From: Oxalobacteraceae bacterium
Lineage (GTDB): Bacteria; Pseudomonadota; Gammaproteobacteria; Burkholderiales; Burkholderiaceae_D
Assembly: GCA_947453015.1 (NCBI GenBank)
Contig: CANGFL010000071.1
Coordinates: 1 to 6,803, forward strand
Direction: 5' to 3'
Length of the DNA: 6,803 nucleotides
Shown: piece after piece, positions 1 through 5,057 of the stretch
Layout: each line of letters opens with the position of its first letter
Numbering within the stretch: position 1 is the first letter of the stretch
Notes under the pieces: model-generated
Seen by the model: only the letters and a program-made list of their open reading frames with translations
Database searches by the model: none
What the model was told of the DNA's origin: nothing
Position numbers and translations under genes: made by a program

Positions 1-1011
1 GATTTCATGGCTATTCGGAATTCGATGAACAACCGGCTGTCCAAGAACACGCTCAAACTCAGCAGCATCCAGTGAGGATGAACTGTCATACCGATTCAGA
101 ACAACATGTAGTTTTTCACGCCGATATCCCAGCGCAGAAAAAATATCAAATAAGCGTCGTCCATTTCTTAAGTACGGTAGCGATTGCTGAAACACGGGAT
201 ACACTCTGTCGGAAGCATCCAATGCTCGAACGTTGACAGGATTGATCTGTCGACCTAAATCCATAATCGTAAAGTCATAATGCTGACGCGCTATTTGAAG
301 TAGATTTCCGAATTGATCAGGGCGTATTTCTGCTGAACTTTCAATGTGATCAGACGCAGCCAAAATACTGAGATTAGGCGTGACATGTAGCGCGCTGGTT
401 TCTAGTAAATTTCCATCGAGTCGCTCTACTGAACTACACACCTCCGATAAAGCGACTGAGGTTTTAAGGTCAGATACATACAGCGCAGCATCGCCAAACT
501 GCTGATTAAGATCGATCAGTAGCACACGTTTACGACCCAACGTTGACAACGCATAGGCAAGATTTGCAGCAGTAAAGGTAGTGCCACTACCGCCTTTACA
601 TGAAATAAACGAGATAATTTTCCCCTCGTCTTTTTCTGTCACATCAAATTTTTCGGTAATACGACTCAAAGCTGCCTGAAGATCAGCTTGTTCTGCTGGC
701 ATGGGAACGACTTCACGCACGCCCAGGCGCATCGCCGCAATCAAGGTTTCGGGAGAACGATCAGACGTCAACAGCATGAGTATGGCTTTGGGATATTTCT
801 GAGCCAAACTCTCGAGCATGCCTATCGCTTTGCCTACATAGCTATTTGCATCGAGCACAATCAGATCAGGTGCGTTGAGTGCATTCAATCCGCCTTCAGC
901 CTGCATGCTGGGAACTGAGGGAATGATCGCCACGGAAGGCTTGTTCGTTTCACAGACTCGTTGCATCGAGGCCATGAGGGCTTTATCAGTCGAGAGGATA
1001 AAAGCTTTCAT
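1..1011 (-). CDS. cpaE: CpaE/TadZ-like Tad pilus localisation ATPase (3' end outside window)
   Basis: 337 codons are open from ATG 1011 to the window edge with no stop; family members are usually near 400 residues, so the C-terminus is missing. Residues 1-120 look like a receiver-type domain: D54 in IVLDANSY occupies the phosphoacceptor place, but the N-terminal acidic pair and the conserved lysine are not evident (VVPMP near 101-105), so it is probably a pseudoreceiver. Residues 130-337 are a ParA/MinD-type ATPase. Its Walker A is CKGGSGTT (138-145), which keeps the signature lysine K139 but has threonine where the P-loop lysine normally sits; D167 (LLIDLN) and D251 (FTIMDLG) fit the Walker A' and B aspartates. 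In characterised systems CpaE/TadZ positions the Tad machine at the pole or inner membrane. It follows the lipoprotein gene by 99 bases. The start is supported by an AAGGTGG stretch just upstream. Family assignment is firm; ATPase activity is uncertain. Confidence 0.93.
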   Translation of the reverse strand, partial: MKAFILSTDKALMASMQRVCETNKPSVAIIPSVPSMQAEGGLNALNAPDLIVLDANSYVGKAIGMLESLAQKYPKAILMLLTSDRSPETLIAAMRLGVREVVPMPAEQADLQAALSRITEKFDVTEKDEGKIISFISCKGGSGTTFTAANLAYALSTLGRKRVLLIDLNQQFGDAALYVSDLKTSVALSEVCSSVERLDGNLLETSALHVTPNLSILAASDHIESSAEIRPDQFGNLLQIARQHYDFTIMDLGRQINPVNVRALDASDRVYPVFQQSLPYLRNGRRLFDIFSALGYRREKLHVVLNRYDSSSSLDAAEFERVLGQPVVHRIPNSHEI

Positions 1012-1058
1012 ACGATGACCCACCTTCTCTTATCTGTATCTAATAAGGACTCATTCAT
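1008..1058 (-). other. possible 16-codon leader ORF overlapping the cpaE start
   Basis: An ATG at 1058-1056 opens a 16-residue frame (MNESLLDTDKRRWVIV) whose TGA at 1010-1008 overlaps the cpaE ATG as ATGA. The ribosome site that would serve cpaE lies inside it. This arrangement could couple cpaE translation to passage of ribosomes through the small frame. Its own Shine-Dalgarno is poor (AGGG about 10 bases upstream), and such a short frame can arise by chance, so whether it is translated is unknown. Confidence 0.25.
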
Positions 1059-1110
1059 GTTTGATTCGCCCTATTGATGACTAGTCGATGTCTTTTTTTA
1101 CTTAAGCCTG

Positions 1111-1386
1111 CTATTGCCTACCCACGCCGATCGTAAAACTGTTCGCATTGTTCTGCGGCTCTTTAAAACTGCTTCTGTAGCGACCAATGGCTTCTCGTGA
1201 AGCCGGTCCATCCATAGACTCGGACACAGGAGTGGCACCCGCATCGGGATTGAGTGTCTGTAATGCTGCTATTTTTCTTACAGAATCGCCAAATCGACTA
1301 TCCCATTCAGGCGTCAATGGCACGCACGCACCCGTGCATGAAGCGAGTCCCATCAAAAAAATCAGCTTTAGTAAATTTGGTTTCAT
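1111..1386 (-). CDS. small Tad-locus lipoprotein, function unknown
   Basis: A 91-residue protein with a lipoprotein signal: K2 and K7, a hydrophobic core, and lipobox L14-A15-S16-C17, which would leave a mature protein of about 75 residues starting at the lipidated cysteine. A second cysteine follows at position 21. The mature part has a WDSRFGDSVR block, then ALQTLNPDAG, then DGPASREAIGRYRSSF. From memory, short proteins with this pattern sit between secretin and cpaE in beta-proteobacterial Tad loci, but I know of no assigned function. The start is well supported by TAAGGAGT at 1400-1393, six bases before the ATG. It is 48 bases downstream of the secretin gene. It occupies the place where Caulobacter-type loci carry cpaD, though it is much shorter than CpaD and not visibly homologous. 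A role as an outer-membrane accessory or pilotin for the secretin is an inference from position and lipidation. Confidence 0.85.
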   Translation of the reverse strand: MKPNLLKLIFLMGLASCTGACVPLTPEWDSRFGDSVRKIAALQTLNPDAGATPVSESMDGPASREAIGRYRSSFKEPQNNANSFTIGVGRQ

Positions 1387-1434
1387 GGCACTACTCCTTA
1401 ATTTGATTCGATTTCAGTGTTGAAATAAATCCGC

Positions 1435-2940
1435 TTACTTACTATCCGAATCAGCATTATTTTTTTTCGATGCTTTACCTTCCAATTGGCCGCCAAAAAA
1501 TAACTCGCTTCTGCTGGGATCACTATGGTTATCTGTTGGCAAAACTACTTTCTGAGGAAGCGGCTTGATTAAACGTGGTGTAACGACAAATACCAGCTCT
1601 GTTCTATCTTGCTGAAAGTCAGTACTGCGAAATAAAGCACCGATGAGTGGAAGCTCACCCAAAATTGGAAAGGCTTTGACGTTAGTAGTGCGATTATTTT
1701 TAATCAAGCCGCCGATGGCGAAACTTTCACCGTCACCTAGCTGTATCGTGGTGGATGAACGTCGCGTTGTAATGAGGGGCAAAATAGTATTCGCTGTATT
1801 AGTAAGATTACTAATCCCTACACCTTCACGCGATAACTCAGAGACTTCAGGAGAAACTTTGAGATTGATGCGCCCACCGGATAACACTGTGGGCGTGAAC
1901 TTTAAGCCCACACCAAATTCTTTTTCTTCCAGAATGATGCGATTCGATATGGCATCTTGCGACACAGGTATTAGAATTTTTCCTCCTGCCAGAAAGCTTC
2001 CTTCTTGCCCGCTGATCGCCATCACATTCGGTTCAGCCAGAATTTTTACTAAACCATCTTTTTTTTCTGCTTCGAGAGTGAATTTTGTGCCCGTTGAACG
2101 TGTCGCACTGGCGCCACCACCTAGCGTTCCCGTCAAGAACTGCGTGAGTATGCTGTAGGTCCAAGCACCGCCACCAATACTGCCTTGAACACCCGTCCCT
2201 AATTTATCGATGAGCGTTTTAGAAACTTCCGCAATCTTTACTTCCAACATTACTTGCTGGGCACTACCTACACTCAGCAAATTAATCACTCGCGCCCCTG
2301 CTTGCGCAGCATTTGCCGTTTGCTGCTGCAAACCTACTGGAGTTAAAGGAAGATTCATTCCATCTTGTGGAAAAGCGCCTGTTGTTGCTGGCCGACGCAC
2401 ATACGCCGTCGCTAAATCAACGACTTGAGAAACAACTAAGGCATCACTCACTACACCTGACAGAACAAGACTGTCAGCTGCTGCTGTAATACGAATATTT
2501 TTTTCTTCCGGGAATAGATCACGAAATGTCTGCATCAAAGCTTCAGGGTCCATCGTGACTTCGACATCGATGACGCTACATGTGCCATTTTTTTCTTGCA
2601 GGATCATGTTGGTAGTGCCAATCGACATACCCAACAAATACAGCGATTCAGGCGATACCAACATAGCTTGTGCAACATTAGGATTACCCAAGGTGCGATT
2701 ACTCACCGGCCCTGGCAAACGCACCATCGTTGATTTACCTAAGGGCAGTACCACTTTCGTGGGTGACGCCGCCACTCCACTGCAATTCATTCCCGACATT
2801 CGACTCACGTCTGAATTTTTTGTAAGAGCTGATCTAGGTACGTTATCTTCAGCCACTGCACTCGCCATGGCTAAAACTAAACCTAGACTCGTTAATTTCA
2901 GTGAGAGTAAATTAACTACGTGATTTGAAGGCTTCATCAT
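1435..2940 (-). CDS. cpaC: Tad pilus outer-membrane secretin (CpaC/RcpA)
   Basis: Forms the outer-membrane channel through which the Flp pilus leaves the cell. Numbering from ATG 2940 (501 residues): a signal peptide with a hydrophobic LGLVLAMASAVA stretch ending near 30; a pilus-secretin N-terminal domain at about 62-130 (VVLPLGKS, then LYLLGMSIGTTN); a BON-like domain at about 132-181; and the secretin C-domain at about 218-461. The last contains VMLEVKIAEV, IQLGDGESFAIGGLI, the PILGELPLIGALFRS block and a terminal VVTPRLI strand. A charged tail of about 40 residues follows. An in-frame ATG at 2967 would add nine residues (MINLKRRKK) but has no good ribosome site, whereas ATG 2940 has AAGGA five bases before it and gives a normal signal peptide. 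It lies just after cpaB and ahead of the lipoprotein gene. It has exactly two cysteines, C53 and C121, both in the periplasmic N-terminal part. Confidence 0.95.
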   Translation of the reverse strand: MMKPSNHVVNLLSLKLTSLGLVLAMASAVAEDNVPRSALTKNSDVSRMSGMNCSGVAASPTKVVLPLGKSTMVRLPGPVSNRTLGNPNVAQAMLVSPESLYLLGMSIGTTNMILQEKNGTCSVIDVEVTMDPEALMQTFRDLFPEEKNIRITAAADSLVLSGVVSDALVVSQVVDLATAYVRRPATTGAFPQDGMNLPLTPVGLQQQTANAAQAGARVINLLSVGSAQQVMLEVKIAEVSKTLIDKLGTGVQGSIGGGAWTYSILTQFLTGTLGGGASATRSTGTKFTLEAEKKDGLVKILAEPNVMAISGQEGSFLAGGKILIPVSQDAISNRIILEEKEFGVGLKFTPTVLSGGRINLKVSPEVSELSREGVGISNLTNTANTILPLITTRRSSTTIQLGDGESFAIGGLIKNNRTTNVKAFPILGELPLIGALFRSTDFQQDRTELVFVVTPRLIKPLPQKVVLPTDNHSDPSRSELFFGGQLEGKASKKNNADSDSK

Positions 2941-2945
2941 TTTTT

Positions 2946-2950
2946 TCCTT
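2946..2950 (-). promoter_or_regulatory. ribosome binding site deciding the cpaC start
   Basis: AAGGA within a purine-rich run, five bases upstream of the tandem ATG ATG at 2940-2935. The upstream in-frame ATG at 2967, one base after the cpaB stop, lacks a comparable site, although it could be used by termination-reinitiation from cpaB. Confidence 0.6.
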
Positions 2951-2968
2951 CTTTTTAAATTAATCATC

Positions 2969-3877
2969 TCAGTAACATTCGCTGGAGCTACGCAAACCTG
3001 TCAAAACACCCACACAATCGGCAGATGTCTCTGTAGACAATGTCGACGCTGTCGGCACGGAAGAACTACGAGCTATTTGAATGGGGTTGGACTGGTTAGC
3101 TTTTTTACGAGCGACAGGTGCATTGACTTTTTGAGTATTAGCTACGACTGAATCATTTTTTATGCTACCGTTTTGAATGGAAAGTAAATCGTTTTTAGTA
3201 ATACCCGCAGTGCGAATCGGATTCGGATCAACCTGGTTTCTCAGCACGAGAGACAAACTGCCTACGCTACGTGCAAGATCAATTTTTTCAGCTTCTTCAG
3301 GCGTGACTTCCAGCGTTACGGCATTCACAACACGTGGTCGCGTTTCATCTCGACTGACTTCTTGTGCGACTGCGAGTACTAATATTTTTTCAAGAACTAT
3401 TTTTGATATGTTTTGATCGTGATTGACTCGCTCGCCGTCTTTTTGAGTATTGACGATGATGTCAACGTAATTACCTGGTAGTGCAAAACCAGCGACACCA
3501 ATCACATCATTCACCCGGACGGTAATTGCTCGCTTACCTTCGGATATCACCGCTGATAAACCCCCTTGCGTTCCTTGTGGCGCAAGCTTGGCTTCTAATA
3601 CAGGCTCACCTCTTTGCAAACCAGCTTTGAGTACACGACCATCTAATTTTTCAGTTGATACATGCGCACCAGGTGGCAAGCTATTTTGGGGCCAATCAAC
3701 TAGCTTCAACATTTCAGGCGCGAGTCGCTGGCCCAAACTGATTTCAGTACGAGCGACCACCACCTGTGTGATATCGCTATGAGATTGACGATCTAACCAA
3801 CGTCCGGCTAGTAATACGGCCAGTAGTCCTGAGAGAATTGCTACACTCAAGATGACCCAAGTTCGCGTGTTTTTCAT
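2969..3877 (-). CDS. cpaB: Tad pilus assembly protein CpaB/RcpC
   Basis: A 302-residue inner-membrane-anchored periplasmic protein that works with the secretin in Tad pilus assembly. There is one N-terminal membrane segment (about 7-25), then a SAF domain (about 38-100: VVVARTEISLGQRL, WPQNSLPPG, LKAGLQRGEPVLEAKL). An RcpC-type domain follows at about 108-215, with AITVRVNDVIGVAGFALPGNYVDI and VTLEVTPEEAEKIDLA. Residues 216-285 are a low-complexity N/S/K/A-rich linker. The end, VGVLTGLRSSSECY, resembles the VxVxxGxxxSxxxF/Y ending common in CpaB proteins. The start has GGAG (3886-3883) five bases upstream. It lies 18 bases after the cpaA stop. The only cysteines are C288 and C301, at the extreme C-terminus. 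Family identification is secure from domain order, length and position. Confidence 0.94.
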   Translation of the reverse strand: MKNTRTWVILSVAILSGLLAVLLAGRWLDRQSHSDITQVVVARTEISLGQRLAPEMLKLVDWPQNSLPPGAHVSTEKLDGRVLKAGLQRGEPVLEAKLAPQGTQGGLSAVISEGKRAITVRVNDVIGVAGFALPGNYVDIIVNTQKDGERVNHDQNISKIVLEKILVLAVAQEVSRDETRPRVVNAVTLEVTPEEAEKIDLARSVGSLSLVLRNQVDPNPIRTAGITKNDLLSIQNGSIKNDSVVANTQKVNAPVARKKANQSNPIQIARSSSVPTASTLSTETSADCVGVLTGLRSSSECY

Positions 3878-3895
3878 AGTAGCTCCGGCTCAATT

Positions 3896-4441
3896 TCAAT
3901 GAGTACTGGCGATGCCCAGCGCAGCGATCGTCCCCACAGCAATCACCACTCCATAGGGAATTAATAGACTTTTGTTTTGAGGGACAAATTTTTTCGACCG
4001 ATTTGATCGACGTAATGTCCGATGACGTAAACAAACTCCGAACGAGTCGTTATGGTTTTCAACGGTCATCTCGCGATTAAATAAAATGACTACCCACATA
4101 CCTCCGATGAGTGCGGTCAGTAAGGCAATATCTACTGTCAGTTGTGGCCCAGCATAGAGTCCGATGACTGTCATTAATTTGACATCGCCTGCTGCCATCC
4201 CTTTGAGTAAGTACAGCGGCATAAAAATTAGTAACCCTACAGCTGCACCCAACAGTGATAAGTACAATCCCTGCGCTCCAGGAGCGAAGGCCGACAGCAT
4301 CAGTGCCGCCGCTGCGCTCGGTGCTAGCAAGCGATTGGGTATGCGCCATGTATGAAAATCTGTCCAAGCTGCTGCCATCACGGTTAGTAAAAGCGCCGCT
4401 AACAGACTATTCGCAGGAAGTTCGTTGGCTAGAAGATGCAT
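3896..4441 (-). CDS. cpaA: Flp prepilin peptidase (CpaA/TadV)
   Basis: An integral-membrane aspartic protease of the type IV prepilin peptidase family, expected to cut the Flp prepilin after its leader glycine. From ATG 4441 it is 181 residues, close to the usual size of TadV/CpaA proteins, which lack the methylase part of PilD. The first catalytic motif is WTDFHTWRIPN with D28; the second is GMAAGDVKLM with D86. The usual GxGD reads AAGD here, so the first glycine is replaced by alanine. Several hydrophobic segments flank these motifs, and a basic cytoplasmic loop (LRHRTLRRSNRSKK) precedes the last one (SLLIPYGVVIAVGTIAALG). An in-frame ATG at 4516 would add 25 residues but lacks a ribosome site and starts only five bases after flp; ATG 4441 has GGAG five bases before it. 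I therefore prefer the shorter form. Confidence 0.93.
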   Translation of the reverse strand: MHLLANELPANSLLAALLLTVMAAAWTDFHTWRIPNRLLAPSAAAALMLSAFAPGAQGLYLSLLGAAVGLLIFMPLYLLKGMAAGDVKLMTVIGLYAGPQLTVDIALLTALIGGMWVVILFNREMTVENHNDSFGVCLRHRTLRRSNRSKKFVPQNKSLLIPYGVVIAVGTIAALGIASTH

Positions 4442-4446
4442 AGTTA

Positions 4447-4450
4447 CTCC
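4447..4450 (-). promoter_or_regulatory. ribosome binding site deciding the cpaA start
   Basis: GGAG five bases upstream of ATG 4441. No comparable purine-rich site precedes the alternative in-frame ATG at 4516, which supports the 181-residue form of CpaA. Confidence 0.6.
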
Positions 4451-4469
4451 ATCAAGCGGGTAGGCAAGG

Positions 4470-4508
4470 CCTCTGACAACTGGCATGCTTCTATCCAGCT
4501 GCCAGAGG
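4470..4508 (-). repeat. inverted repeats able to form a hairpin between flp and cpaA
   Basis: In the flp-cpaA gap, CCTCTG (4470-4475) pairs with CAGAGG (4503-4508), and CTGGCA (4480-4485) pairs with TGCCAG (4500-4505). The two stems share three bases, so they compete or combine with a bulge. In the minus direction no T-run follows, so this is not an intrinsic terminator for the operon. It could act as a processing or transcript-stabilising element behind the abundant pilin message. That role is inference only. Confidence 0.3.
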
Positions 4509-4521
4509 TTTTTCATGCGAC

Positions 4522-4695
4522 TTAGGGCATTGCACTAACAATGGATTGAAATGCCGCCTTGATTTTTGTGCCCAAGGTATTGACTAGCGTCACAATGACG
4601 GCTGCAATTAATGCAACGAACAGTCCATATTCCACGGCTGAAGCGCCTTGTTCGTCGGAGATAAATTCGCGAATTTTTTTGTCTAGAAATTTCAT
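4522..4695 (-). CDS. flp: Flp family type IVb prepilin
   Basis: The major Tad pilus subunit, 57 residues, a typical Flp length. The leader MKFLDKKIREFISDEQG (17 residues) ends in glycine and is followed by mature ASAVEYGLFVALIAAVIV. This gives the Flp motif with glutamate at mature position 5 and tyrosine at 6, then a hydrophobic helix and a short amphipathic tail ending KIKAAFQSIVSAMP. CpaA, encoded next downstream, is the expected processing enzyme; cleavage leaves a 40-residue mature pilin. GGAG at 4706-4703, seven bases before the ATG, supports the start. It is the first gene of the Tad unit seen here, so its leader region (4707 onward) probably carries control of the whole operon or at least of pilin. 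A longer overlapping frame in the same direction is not coding. Confidence 0.96.
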   Translation of the reverse strand: MKFLDKKIREFISDEQGASAVEYGLFVALIAAVIVTLVNTLGTKIKAAFQSIVSAMP

Positions 4696-4751
4696 GGTTT
4701 GGCTCCAAATAGTGAAAGTAATAAAAGCGAAGTCGTTTTCCTCTCTGAATG

Positions 4752-4839
4752 TCGCTGGGCTTCATACTCCGTCCCAGTGAGGTCAGGTTTCCGGCCTGGC
4801 CGGCGTGTCGTGAAGACCACACCATGCTCAGCCCAACAA
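4752..4839 (-). ncRNA. candidate structured 5' leader of flp
   Basis: Read on the minus strand, TTGTTGGGCT (4839-4830) can pair with AGCCCAGCGA (4761-4752) over ten positions. Two are G-U pairs, which exist as pairs only on this strand. The helix encloses further hairpins: GGCCAGG (4801-4795) with CCTGACC (4787-4781), seven positions with one A-C mismatch and a seven-base loop, and a smaller GTC/GAC hairpin near 4808-4822. The flp ribosome site lies about 45 bases beyond the closing helix. The high GC content against AT-rich flanks is typical of structured RNA. I do not recognise a known family. It could instead be a DNA-level regulatory site or a decayed sequence. Confidence 0.35.
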
Positions 4840-4854
4840 ATATTGCTTATTTGT
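4836..4854. repeat. perfect 7-5-7 inverted repeat, possible operator
   Basis: ACAAATA (4836-4842) and TATTTGT (4848-4854) are exact reverse complements separated by five bases. The right arm overlaps a minus-strand TTGACA (4857-4852), which is a perfect -35 hexamer but has no acceptable -10 at normal spacing (GGGCTG at 17). The repeat sits about 140-160 bases upstream of flp, beside the structured patch. A dimeric regulator site is plausible but unproven. Confidence 0.35.
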
Positions 4855-4920
4855 CAACTTCAGTTTAGGTACAGTGTGGCTAGGATGAAATAGTACAAAT
4901 GCACTAATAAATGTATATTT

Positions 4921-4951
4921 TTGACAACTAAATGAATTTTTTAATTGTTAT
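4921..4951 (+). promoter_or_regulatory. possible sigma-70 promoter for the ATPase gene
   Basis: A perfect TTGACA at 4921-4926 is followed after 19 bases by TGTTAT (4946-4951), a four-of-six match to TATAAT, in very AT-rich DNA about 107 bases upstream of the ATPase ATG. The long spacer is of the kind used by MerR/CueR-type activators. However, the spacer shows no CueR-like dyad, so metal control cannot be read from it. Confidence 0.35.
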
Positions 4952-5057
4952 TAACGTAAGTAAACGCTAACTAATTGATAAAACTTGTTGTGAGTTTTCA
5001 ACCATGACAGCGGCGTAGCGTGGTGCAGTCAGCCACCCATAGAGAAAGAGTTAAACC

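Larger units (their letters stand above)
4696..5057. other. divergent intergenic region between flp and the metal ATPase
   Basis: 362 bases with no convincing gene. The flp-proximal part (4752-4839) is about 61 percent GC by hand count and full of inverted repeats. The next part (4840-4980) is about 26 percent GC and is the likely home of promoters for both directions. From about 5000 the sequence becomes GC-rich again and runs into the ATPase gene. Individual elements are listed separately. Confidence 0.8.

Noticed and set aside
1643..2158. A 171-codon plus-strand frame.
   Set aside because: It lies entirely opposite the secretin gene, whose domains account for the sequence; the product is cysteine-, proline- and serine-rich with no domain.
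4442..4516. A 25-residue N-terminal extension of CpaA from ATG 4516.
   Set aside because: No ribosome site, the extension is not hydrophobic or conserved-looking, and a good site precedes ATG 4441.
4752..4812. Resemblance of the flp leader to a GEMM-I cyclic-di-GMP riboswitch on the minus strand (ACACGC, GGAAACC, TGGGACG and AAGCC in order).
   Set aside because: The spacing is off, the inner helix between GGAAACC and TGGGACG pairs poorly, and no second domain with the tetraloop receptor and GGTAGC-like strand follows. The match is probably coincidental, though a covariance search with the GEMM-I model would settle it.
4535..4825. A 96-codon minus-strand frame beginning in the leader and overlapping flp.
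   Set aside because: It is out of frame with flp, which has a perfect Flp signature and its own ribosome site; the frame's own product has no recognisable domain.
4921..4951. CueR/MerR-type operator in the 19-base promoter spacer upstream of the ATPase.
   Set aside because: The spacer is A/T-rich and has no ACCTTCC-type dyad, so only the length hints at this regulator class.
5004..5018. A four-codon frame (MTAA) upstream of the ATPase gene.
   Set aside because: Too short to support, no ribosome site, and not coupled to the ATPase start.
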